DNA from: Datisca glomerata
Lineage: Eukaryota > Streptophyta > Magnoliopsida > Cucurbitales > Datiscaceae
DNA length: 64,000 bases
Reading direction: 5' to 3'
Assembly (NCBI GenBank): GCA_003255025.1
Contig: QANY01000280.1
Location: 812,941 to 876,940, forward strand
Below are positions 24,441 to 35,372 of the stretch, piece after piece (the stretch's first letter is position 1; each line of letters opens with the position of its first letter). The position numbers were made by a program, and so were the translations under genes. Below the pieces are notes generated by a model. The model saw only the letters and a list, made by a program, of their open reading frames with translations, ran no database searches and was not told where the DNA came from.

Positions 24441-27400
24441 TTTCAGACGCAGAGAGCAAACTCTGCCTTCAAGCAAGCTTTTAGGAACAAAGAGAACCCA
24501 TCTGAGACGCTGATGGTTCTATAAGTTGACATCTTTGACCGTATCAAAATACAAAATTTCCAAACATTTGGAAGAAATTATGGATCAATCGTAATGGGTA
24601 TTGTTGTCAATCAATAAAGTTGAGACCTTTTTCTAAGATTTGTTGGCATTGTAAGGTTCTTTGTCTTATAGTTGAATGCCAGTTTGGTGAAGGTACATTT
24701 CATCGAATATCCTTTATGCATAAATTAGCATAAATTAGTTGGAAGCTAGAGCGTGGGCTGGACTTCACTATTGCCTGGACTCGGAACTTTATTCAAGCTG
24801 TAAAGGCCCATACATGTATAAATGTGAGCTAGGCCCAGTGACGGTAAGTTTTTAAAAAAATTGAGTGCAAATGTTTTCCTTTTTTATGCACCGGAAGAGG
24901 TACTCTTGACATCTTTTTATTTTAAAATTGATATATTTCATATAATACAAAGATTTATAATCACTCTTCGAGTGACTACAAACCAGGTGATATATAGTCA
25001 CCACTAGGGATGGCAAAAATACCTGCTGGTATTTTTATGATTTTATGTTTGATAGACTTTTTTTTTTCATTTTTCTCTCACAATTTTACATTTTCATTTA
25101 TGAAATTTTGTGTACACTTACAAACTAAAGATGCTTTCGACTTATTCTTATAGATTGAATGCGATCTTCATAAGAGTGAAAATTTTATGCTATATCAGAA
25201 GACAAATTACTCATAACTTTGTGTACCTCGGGTGGAGCAAAATCTATATCTATATTTATCTATATCTATACTATATTAAAAAAGGTTTATAGTGGAGAAA
25301 TTTTTTATTCTCTTTTTTGCCCTTTAAAGTCTATTAGAATATAACACAAATTAAGTATTTCATATCTTTTCTCATTTAATTCATTTGATAATAATATTTT
25401 ATTTTTTAAATGAATTTATAGAAATACATAAATATATTTTTATTACAAAAATTATCTCTTAAAATGATATAATTATTCTTAAGAATATGAAAAATTGATG
25501 AAATAAAATTATTTTCTATACTATTCAAATAGCAATATGATTTTAATATTATAAACAGTCTATTATAATTATTATTATTTTTAGTTTAGATGTAGACTAT
25601 TTTTTAAAGATGATGTATTAATTTTAATGTTAACATCAATTTAAGATTATATATATTTTAAATTAGTTGAATACGTGTGAAATACGTACATTTTGACTAG
25701 TTGTCTTAAGGACACATTATTCATGTTCAGCTCAAATTATTTTTATTTTCTATTATTGCAAAATTTGAGACGGTTCATATAATCTTCACTATTGTAAGTA
25801 CATTTATGCAAGATACAGATATGTGAATTTCCTAAAGTTTCATTTTTCTTAATTCAATGTTAAAGTTTTAATTTCGATTAAGTTGCTTCTAAAGTTTCAA
25901 TTTTGTTGAATATAGGATTAACTTTTCGGGAAATTTTTAAATGAACAATTTCTATAAAATCTCTGATCTATGTCAACAGACATTTTAAAGTATTTGTTGA
26001 CACGAACAAAACCAAGGAAACCATTAACATTATTTCAATATTAAACCTCATACATATGAGAGTTGCGAATCAAACCTCTTTAAAAAGAAGATAATTTGTT
26101 TGTTTGATTCAATATCCTCATGAAAGTACTTAAAAGCATTTGAAAGGTCTAAAAATGTATCATCCTTCAATTGTTAGCAATCATCACACTAAATTAGCGT
26201 TCATTAACTATGTTCTTTATCCCAATGAATTGTAGATGATAACTTATACAAAACAAAATCAACTTTTCTTAAAATAAATATGTTTAGATAATCTAAGATA
26301 GATGTTTAGTGGGGAAATAATCACGAGTGACAGTAAATCTTAGGATGTTTGGATACAAATTAAAAAAAAAATTTGACATTGAAGGAAGGAATTAGGAGCT
26401 TGGACCATATACACTATGTATGTATAATGTTAGGGAAGGTAATATAAAGTGTATTAATGGAGGTTTGCAGGTATGCTGAGAACGATGGTTGATGGTATTT
26501 AGTAACATTTGATGGACCCATTGAACTAAGTTTTGCTAAAAGATATGATATATCAAATATTTGCAATTATCTTGTAGCAATCAACTTGTCATTATTTGAG
26601 AAAAGACGTTCTTTTTTTTTTCTTATGCTCCTCTGCATGGTAGGACCTCCCCCTTCTTTTGTTCAGGTTATTTTATGTCAATTGTTGGTATGACCTCCTT
26701 CAATTCAATGTTTTGTCTTGTTTCTAGAAGTAGTGAGTTGGTCCTCTCTAAGGCACTATTAAGTATGTTAAACATGTCTAGAACCTCAAGGTTATATCAA
26801 GATGTCTTGTGATATTAGTCTCTACTGAGAATTGTACTATTTTAATTTCGGATGATTTTTTAAAATCTCAACAGTTTTCAATTTGAGAATTTCTTTTATA
26901 TAATACATAAAAACTCGAGATTACATGTGATGTAATTTAATCTAAACTATTCCTAATCAGAATAACAACTCAAATGGTAATAAAATTTCTCTTTAAATAA
27001 TTTGGAAGTCTCTAAGTTCAATATTTTATTTCATTTTATTAAAATATTTGCATAAAACTATGCTCATTGAAGTTGTTCTGTTGTGTAGATGGGCCAACAT
27101 AGAAAAGTGTACTTTCCTTTTTTTTCTCTATAATAAAGTACAAAGAATTATAGAGCCGAAAATGTGGATTATTTTGCCTCTTAAAACCTAAAAAGAGATT
27201 GTGAGAGAGAGACAAAGTTGTCATCTACCAAAGAAAAGATTAAAAAGGAGAAATAAAGCAAACACTTTGTCCATAAAAAGGGAAAAGGAGGTACATAAAA
27301 TGCCAATTTTTTTGTTCATCATGATTTTCCTATTAGTTTTCGGTGATGTTCTTTTGTGCATGTCTATATTTTGCATCTAATGCAATTATGCAATCAACTA

Positions 27401-28440
27401 AAGAGAACATATAATTCATTTTTGGCCTAGTTTTTTTTTTTTTTTGTGATAATGAGGAGGAACATCATTAACCTGCTAAGAAGAGAAACCTATTGCACAA
27501 GTGCACATTCTAAGTATATAAAACGTAACAAAGATTCTTTATTATTATAGAACACATTTGGTCTAATATGGACTAGCATATTAGCTTTGTATGGTCTTGA
27601 TCAGGTTATCTCAATAATCAGAATTGCACAATGAGATCTAGTATGACAAAATTTTGACCGTCCGTTATAAATCACGTATGAGATGCACTACTATAATGTT
27701 TCTATCTTCTTAACTATATAATGATGATAATGGTTAGATTTCAAAACTATGTTTTTATGAGGAGATTGTATGATGATAGCAATACTTTATTTGGTCTCAA
27801 ATCTAATACTATTAATTACTACTGTTTTTTTAATTTTTATGTTTATTAAATACTGACAGCAATTGAAAAGTTATCATGCCTATATTAGATTACAAGTTCT
27901 ACATTGAATTAGTATGAAATACTAAATTTGTTTTGAGCAATATCTTGACATGGAAGGCAAGTCCAAACCGCACTTGAAGTAATTGTTGGGCAGAGCCCCC
28001 ACCCTAGAAAGGGGTCTTTGACCCCTTTTGAATGAAAATTGTAACCTTTATGAAAGTTAGGAAGACAAAGCATGGACACCATCCTCATCTTTTTATTTTT
28101 CTTTCCCCGAGAAAAATAAAAACTTTTGAAAATCGTAATTCTTTTTCTTGTGCTTTTGTGCCTAAATTTATATTTTTTAAATTGTTTTTATGTCTAGTAT
28201 ATTTCTAAGAGTTGTGGTCTCCCAACTTATCTTATGACTTTGCTATCAACGTGACAATATGTGTTTTCTTAGTGACTAAAGGAATTTGTCTCAAATTGTT
28301 GACATGTTTACTTGTTATATAATTATGGGGAAAAAACATCTGGCTGAGGCAAATTTTTAATGAGACTTACAGGTAAGACCCAATATCTCTCATTCAACGG
28401 AGGGTTCATATTAAATTCAAACCAAAGATCAACTTTTCTT
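24441..28440. other. AT-rich gene-poor region
   Basis: Four kilobases of AT-rich DNA with poly-T/poly-A runs and a TATC-type microsatellite near 25240-25275. All open frames are short and without recognisable domains. Probably decayed repeats; I see no gene. Confidence 0.5.
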
Positions 28441-28444
28441 GGAC

Positions 28445-28760
28445 TAAGACCATCATGATACCCAAGGTCTCCACTGTGATAGAGGCCACCGTGATGACCA
28501 AGGTCTCATTTATAACAGAGGTCACCATGATGGTCGAGGTCCCCTCTATGATTGAGATCATTGTGATAACTCATGTCTTCTAACCACCTTTACGCCCGAA
28601 GTCACCTAGATGGTTGAGGCCCCCTTTTGTGAACCTTCATGATCGAGGCCACGACCACAACGATGGACATGTGCTCACCTGTACTCATACGATCGAGGTC
28701 ACGAGGATGATTGAGGTCCTTCCATACCCACGATCGAGTCTACCTGAGATAGTCAAGACC
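28445..28760 (+). repeat. Degenerate minisatellite (GATGGTCGAGGTC-like)
   Basis: The motif gaggtc with gatga/gatgg or gatcgagg spacing recurs about every 20 to 40 bases (for example ggtcaccatgatggtcgagg and tcacgaggatgattgaggtc). Copies are diverged. It abuts an LTR-like segment and may belong to the 3' end of a retroelement, where such arrays are common. Confidence 0.6.
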
Positions 28761-28779
28761 CGCTCTCTGAGGTGGAAAA

Positions 28780-29140
28780 CTATTGATAATCAGTCGTACA
28801 AGAAAATGAGATAAAATTATAACAGAATTTCTTAAATTTGAGGGATATTCTCCATAAATATATTTTCTTCCTTGTAAGAATTAGGATGAAGATACATCGA
28901 ACATGGATAATTGACTGATACATGATCGCTATAAATAGATGATGGCCATCATTTATGCGGTGTGCATTCTCTCTGAGTCCAATACATTTTCTCAGAAAAC
29001 ATTCTACTCACTCGATAGTTAGGTCGTATTAGACTGAGCATCACACCAGTATCGAGATAGTCATTCGTCAATTCTTCTTTTTTGCAGGATTGTAAGCTCA
29101 TCATCATGCATCGCGTGACATCTCAATTGATCATATATTT
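28780..29140 (+). mobile_element. LTR-like fragment (possible solo LTR)
   Basis: Contains a TATA-like gctataaatagatgatgg at about 28929-28946. After it come a CTCTCTGAGTCC-type leader, the phrase actgagcatcacaccagt, and ttcttttttgcagg at about 29076-29089. I recall this order from the R-U5 part of plant Ty3/gypsy LTRs. Exact ends and target duplication were not found and no internal domains are adjacent. Confidence 0.4.
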
Positions 29141-31159
29141 TCAGCATCTATCATAATAACACTTAATTTTTCAATACACAATATATGTGTATGCATCTCT
29201 CTCTCCTCATCCTTCACTCCCTCCCTCTATCTCTCGCTCTCTCTCTCTCTATATATATAATATCAATTCAATTTTGTTTTTTTACTTCTTACGATTGATA
29301 CCAATGTGTCTAGAAATCATATTTTCAGTAATATGGGAAACTCGTTACTTTGTCACATACATTGATGCAGTTATGTAATCACTACTACAAAAATGGATTT
29401 AGATGATGGGTAAAATCCGTCATTATAATCCTATATTGACGGCTGACTGACTATCATCTATTGGACTGTTATCTTTAGTTATTTAAAAAAAACCGTCATT
29501 ATAAGGAAATACAATGGCGGAGAATTTCCGTCATCGTAGGTACCGCGAAAAGTAGATAGATGACGGAGAGTCCCCGTCATCTTAGTCGCCGTAAAAAATA
29601 GATAGATGAGGAGATTCCCCGTCATTTAAAGTTCAAGAAAAGAATTTTTTTATTTAATTAATTAAATAAAAGCTTGGCAAATAGAAGATGTTTTCCCTTT
29701 TAAAATTAATAAATTTTTTATCATAAAATGTATAGAAAAACAGCCATCCCAGAATTTCTTCTTCCAACTTTTCATCAACTAACAGAATCCAATACTCTAA
29801 CTCATTATAATTTTTATTTAGTTTAATCTAGAACCATGGATCAAAATATACTTTAGTTAAGTATATAGTACAAAATCAAATTTATTGCAAACTGTAGTAA
29901 AATTAACAGGAAAATTATATAATTGAAACATCTAAAAATATCAAATTAGAAGGCCTAAGTTACTTGTTATGAGCAGGTATAGATGAAGTTGGTCATGATA
30001 GAGAGAACCATCATATTATACAATAAAAATAAAACAAAAATTATAATGATTATAATTCTAAAAGATATATTTCAAAATGAGAAATGTCTCAACAAGGACC
30101 TAATATAGAACCACAATAGTGGGTTTTAAACAACCACAGAAACTTGATATCCAAAATTTGAAGTTCTTGAAGCCTGAAATTCAAGACACATTACATTAGT
30201 TACCAAGTAAATTTAGCAAATGGTAGGAAAAAAATGCAAGCAGTATATAAGAACTATCAACAGGTAATCTACAGTGTTCTCAAACTTAAAGCCCATATTT
30301 CTCCTATACTCAAGGGATTATTATGCTCGATTGCTGAGAATGAGATTATCATATTTGTTTAGATGCATCGATGCTGCAAAATTTTACATAGATTTCCTGA
30401 AATCATATTGGAACATTTTTTGTACGGGAATTTATGAGAGGGAAACTTGAAGCCAACATAATTGGTGGGATTCATATACCCTATTTTGCATTCTATGCAA
30501 TGACTCTTGCAATCATACATTTTCATCTTTTTCCTCCATTTAAACAAGGTTATGTGTCCATTAAAATAAGGCCCATACAATATTAAAATAAAAGTAAAGT
30601 ACTATATCATGAAATAAAAAAACACAATCATCTATCAAATGCTTCAATAGTCTTCTCAACATGTGATTGTTCATAATTCATGTGAGAAAATGTTAGCTCT
30701 TCTTATTTTTTCATAGGAAACGGAACCTATGATCTTCTAATCAACTTAATTTTTATATTTCAGTAATGCGATGCACAACTTCCAATTATTTTTTTAACCA
30801 ATAATATGTTTCCATTCTAGGCACCCAATTTTGTAATGAGAATCATATTGTGGTTCTAAAATACATATAATCTTATATTGCATATACATAATTACAATAG
30901 CAAAAATATCAGTTTCAAGTCTCAACATCAATTAATTATCTTATTAGACAACTACCTTTCTTGTGGCATGATTCTGGTATCGTTAAAGCATTGCAAGAGA
31001 TGCGTGCAAAGTTGCCAATGATGTGCATCAATAACATCCTCCTTAAAGATGAGAATCAATCCACAATTGAAGCTCAAAAATGAAAAAGTTTATAGAAGAT
31101 ATGGGTGTAAAGGCATTTCAGATAAGAGAAATACGATGTTAATTCACTAAGTAAATTGT

Positions 31160-31870
31160 CAGATGTTCACCATTTATCCGTAAAAGTAAACTTTTGACCT
31201 TATCATTGACATGTTGGACCTACAACAAGAAAGAATTACGTGGTTATCACAAGGAATGATAAGAGCTTTAGAGATGATATTTAGGGAGAAAATACAGGTT
31301 AGACCAAAATATGTTCAAGTATAAAACCACCTAGCAGTTTGATAAGAAAAAATATATAATTATAACCAACATTTTCAATTACAAGCATAGCCACCGGGGA
31401 AGCGTCTTACAATTTTGGATACTAGTTGTTTTCCCATGTCCACCCATCTATTTTTTGTTGCCTGGGCACAATCAATTTTGAAAACTGCGGGGTCCAATTT
31501 TTTCTGCACCGATATATGAATTCTTGAGTAGATGTTAGAGGAAAACCATAAGATACCACATATATACTACATATTAATACTAATTCAGAAGGTGGAAAAG
31601 ACATGATTTTGGTATGAAAACGTCAGGTCCCAGGTACCACCACAAATTTAGTTTAGACATAAATCACTATATTTGATCACACATAATTTTTTACAAGATT
31701 CATTAATATGCAACTCATTTAATTTTTAAAAGAAGAGAAGTAATCACCTGCAACTCTTCTTTTGGGATGCCCTCAGGGGGTATAGCCAGGAGTAATTACA
31801 CTTTTGGAGATTCGGCTTCGACATAGGCCTTGCCCTCATTAGTAAAAACCCATGTCTCCTTCTTAATGTC
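31160..31870 (-). pseudogene. Captured fragment of cytosolic phenylalanyl-tRNA synthetase alpha-subunit gene
   Basis: Three exons with intact splice borders are read on the minus strand inside the CACTA element. Exon 31870-31748 encodes DIKKETWVFTNEGKAYVEAE and, after an in-frame TAA, a segment ending PEGIPKEELQ. Exon 31503-31411 encodes KKLDPAVFKIDCAQATKNRW and then VDMGKQLVSKI. The exon from 31219 to about 31160 encodes VQHVNDKVKSLLLRINGEHL. Consecutive residues follow plant PheRS alpha (N-terminal winged-helix region: IKRETW, EEGK, ELQKKLDPAVFKIG, KNKWVEMGKQ, VEDKVK), as I remember it. The TAA replaces a residue that is Gln in the Arabidopsis protein. The first exon and the whole catalytic domain are missing. 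Introns are retained, so the capture was from genomic DNA and not a retrocopy. It cannot encode a working synthetase. Confidence 0.82.
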
Positions 31871-32483
31871 CTGCACATTTCAACGTTCACAGGGTAGGCA
31901 ATTGATAATATAAAAAGTCAACGCCTGCAATCAATAATTTATCAAATAGCAATCTAGAAACATATAAAATAATACTAACAAAATGATAGAAAAATAATAA
32001 AACGCAGAAACTTAAATCTTTTGTTACATTATCCTTGCATTTTCACACTATATCGCTGCAAACAAGGTAGCGATATAGAATCATGGAAATTGACTAGCAT
32101 GGAAAACCTATAAGTACCAGATGATGGGTTAGAGACATATGCTTGAACATTAAAAAAATAGAGTAGTAAAATTCGAGTGTCGGTGAATACATGGACAGAC
32201 AATATAAATATGAGTCTTCATTCCCCAAGCCCCAAAACAAATTGAGTCTAACTTTCTTGGAAAATAAGTATATATTCATGAAGAAGTATATTTACAGGGT
32301 AATAGATGGGAAAATGTTAAAACTACTGAAAGTTCTCTCGCAAACAATCTATACATAATCTTCCATTGTGGATTATCATACACATGTATAAGCACCAAGT
32401 CGCTACCATAGGATCCCACATTGCCACCTTTATAAACTATTGATCACAAACCACTATTACAAATCGATGAAAATTCATCTCAC

Positions 32484-32582
32484 GTTCAACGAAATACTAG
32501 GGGTAACAAGGTATCCATCTTGAAACCTGACATTCTCTTCACCATAAATTTTAGAAAGCAACTCAGGAAACTCACCAGCCAT
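32484..32582 (-). pseudogene. Possible captured first exon (33 codons), unknown gene
   Basis: Within the CACTA element, on the same strand and upstream of the PheRS fragment, an ATG at 32582 opens MAGEFPELLSKIYGEENVRF and continues QDGYLVTPSISLN. A good splice donor (GTGAGA) follows at 32483. Composition and the donor suggest a real 5' exon of some gene, but I do not recognise it. It does not resemble the N-terminus of PheRS alpha that I know. If transcribed, it could splice toward the exon at 31870. Confidence 0.35.
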
Positions 32583-32734
32583 AACTTATAAGCAAATAAA
32601 AACCTAATTCTCAAAATCTTTCATATCCAAATATTGAAAATGAGAGTTAGAGATAAAATAGAGGAGTAAAGGAACCAATTGAGAAAGCAATTGAAATAAA
32701 TAAGGATAACTCGCAACTCGCATGTTTTCGCAGG

Positions 32735-32821
32735 GAGCTATGCAAGCTTTAGAGCAGCTTCATGAGCTATGCAAGCTTTAGAGCAGCTTCATGAGCTATG
32801 CAAGCTTTAGAGCAGCTTCAT
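32735..32821 (+). repeat. 29-bp tandem repeat, three exact copies
   Basis: The 29-base unit beginning gagctatgcaagctttagag is present three times without differences (32735-32763, 32764-32792, 32793-32821), then breaks up at gagcttcagg. Exact identity implies recent expansion inside the otherwise old transposon. Confidence 0.95.
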
Positions 32822-32858
32822 GAGCTTCAGGAGAGAGAGAGAGAAATTGGGGCAAATT

Positions 32859-33010
32859 GATGACCTGAGTTTAAAACTGAGGCCTTCATGTCTGAATCGG
32901 AGCTGCTAGGGCATTTATGAGAGGCGAGGCCAAGGCTCGGGGCAGATCTGACGGCTTGGATTCAAAATTGAGGCCTTCAAGTCTGAATCGAAGCTAGCAT
33001 TTATGAAAAA
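32859..33010 (+). repeat. Imperfect tandem duplication, about 85 bp
   Basis: Two related blocks near 32870-32925 and 32955-33008 share gaggccttca.gtctgaatcg.agct and then gcatttatga. They differ at several bases and by a small deletion. The block is followed by a GA-rich run. Confidence 0.75.
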
Positions 33011-33423
33011 TTCTAGTTTCGATTGAGAGAGAGAGAGAAAGGGAGAGGGAGATAGAAAGTAACCAGAGACAGTCGCCGCTCTTAAAACGAGAGAACAAAA
33101 ATGACAAAGTAAACCTAAATTAGGTTTAGATTGATTATATAGTGCGATATTTTCGTAAATAAAATGAACTTTGAGATAAATAGTAAATTTTTGTACACCA
33201 TAAAACAATGACAAATTTTTTTCCACTATCATAATAAGAAGTTATATTGACAGCACAAAAATTAGCTGTCATAGTAGAGAACACATTTATGACAGTTAAT
33301 TTTTGAGCTATCATCTTAGCCGAATTACTCTATCCTACACTATTTTCTTTTGGCATATTTTAGAGAGCTACCATTGTATCAAAAATGTGACTATCATCTA
33401 AAGTCAAAATTGTAATAATGAAT

Positions 33424-35372
33424 ATTTTTAACGTCAAGTACTTCTTATTATGATTTATGCTTGTGTCACGATCATATTATAAACAATGAAAATAAATAAA
33501 TTTGAAATTAAATAATAGTATATACTTACATTAATGTATGTGGAGAAGTAAGGAGCTTTCAGTTTTCAGTATTACTTGGTCTCATGTTTGACTTACAACT
33601 CATTATCATCATCATATGTTTAGTTATTCCCATACTTTTTTTTTATTCTTGACATTGAAAAATACACAAAATTAAGGGTAATTCTACAATAGAATGAATA
33701 TACCATCCATACACAAATAGAAAGATAGCGAATAGATGAGAAAAGTTCTCTTATTTTCTTTCCTCATGAGTGTTTCTTTAATATGCTACATTTAAAATAT
33801 TGGGAGAATTACATCAATTTCTAAGGTGGGATTGAGTAAATAGTTGGACAATTAAAAATAATCAAAAAACACTTGCGAATTAGTAAGTCACAGGTAATTA
33901 AATCTTGAAAATTCGGTCATCCTTGCCAAAAAATACTTTAACTTTCATTTACTTAACTTCATTCTTAAAATTTATCTTTTTCTATCATTTTTCGTAATAC
34001 ATTTACTCTTATTAAACACATGATGGAATTTGTCTTGTCGATGCCCCATGAAATAGCTTATCATCTTCAAGAGGGCGAGTGATTTGGGTAGTTAGGCCCA
34101 TTTGAGACGTGTAGTCAATAGTGTGGGGACCTCTTTTAAATGAAGTTCACAAAATTTATCAGATCAGATAAATGGTCCACAAATCATACGGTTGCAATCA
34201 ACTTATTCATTGTGATTTTTTTTCAATCGAGGAAAAAACGATGTTTGTCAGCGGTCAACCTTTTTATAGGAATCTGGATTTTCTGTCTTTATTAAACAGC
34301 AGTAAAAACATAGTTGCATCTAGCCGTCAATCCTTATATTGACGGCTTATATAATGTATGAAAAATAAAAAAATAATACGAAATTTAATTCTGAACCAAC
34401 TTAATAGTTAGTACAGAATTAATCTGAACCAATCATCAAATTTGATCCAATTGCATCAGTGTTAAGCAACGCCAGAAGGCTCGTTTCCCCTTTCACCTCT
34501 CTATTGTCGGTGAACATCTTGTCCATGAAATATTAAAATTTGAATAATTTTTATTTTTGTGAAAATTATAAACTTTGTCTTGCCGGTCAATTTGGTTCCT
34601 GAACTTCACAAAGTATTAAAATCTGATATTTTTTAAGTTAAATGAGAATGAAAATGATAAAAAAGTTAACTTTTTAGTTAAAACGGTAAAAATGATCAGA
34701 ATTTTTTTTAATAAAAATGATTGAAAATGGTCAAAGTAGATATTCATTTACAAAAATTACATTAACATAAATAAATCATCTTCATTATTCCGGCTATTTT
34801 TATAAAAAAACTGATTATTTTTATAATTTTAACTGAAAATTTAATCATTTTTATAGTTATTCCTAATAAAAATATATGAACAATGAAATTGGGGTATGGA
34901 TATACAATAAATATACTACTGGTATACGAAAGTATAAGTAGAGAACGCTAGGTTATGTATGTCAAGTTACAATAAATATACTATATCTCTCTGTATCTTC
35001 TCTCTTAAAAGGGGAGTGCCTCATTTACTCACTCACACTGTCTTCTACGTCTGACCCAAGGACTGCTCTCACATGTCTTCCCTGCAACCACGTACTCATA
35101 AACGGACAAATCTTAACCTAACCTTTCTCTCTCCTTTCTCTTTTTCTCTCTAAGGTAAAAAAGCTTTACCATTTCTGTCTCTGTTCCGCCTGCCACTCCA
35201 TTTTCAGCCTGCAAAGGTCCAAAAACCTCTCCTCCCCCATTAAATCCCATAACTCCTTCAAATTTAACCTTCTCTCCCTTCTTTCCCTTTTTTTACCCCA
35301 TTTCTCCTCTTCTAGTAAAGCAAACCCAAACCCATATCTCCTGTCCATTTCTCTATACTGGCTCTCCCTACC
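33424..35372. other. Spacer and promoter of the MAKR-like gene
   Basis: AT-rich spacer. The last 350 bases before the gene are CT-rich and serve as promoter and leader. A clean TATA box is not obvious. Contains the short hairpin at 34322-34347 listed separately. Confidence 0.5.
34322..34347. repeat. 10-bp inverted repeat (hairpin), related to CACTA subterminal motif
   Basis: agccgtcaat and attgacggct form perfect 10-base arms around a 6-base loop (ccttat). The half tccttatattgacggct is almost the same as tcctatattgacggct at about 29430-29445 in the left end of the CACTA element, so this may be a remnant of a related transposon. Confidence 0.7.

Larger units (their letters stand above)
29380..33420. 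mobile_element. Non-autonomous CACTA-type DNA transposon (4,041 bp)
   Basis: The left end reads CACTACTACAAAAATGG and continues TTTAGATGATGG. The right end, read on the minus strand, starts CATTATTACAATTTTG and continues TTTAGATGATAG. They match at 22 of 30 positions. The element is flanked on both sides by AAT (29377-29379 and 33421-33423), the 3-bp target duplication expected for CACTA/En-Spm. Subterminal motifs related to TGACGG/CCGTCAT cluster in the left 250 bases, and TGACAG/CTGTCAT in the right 200. No transposase domain (TNP2/TNPD) was found, so mobility would need a helper. It carries gene fragments on the minus strand, described separately. Two of the terminal differences are C to T, as expected from decay of methylated cytosines, so it is probably old. 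Confidence 0.75.

Noticed and set aside
28614..28814. 66-codon frame with His/Asp-rich start
   Set aside because: It is a translation of the degenerate minisatellite.
31422..31604. 60-codon minus-strand frame in the transposon
   Set aside because: It is out of frame with the PheRS exon at 31411-31503, which has clear family similarity.
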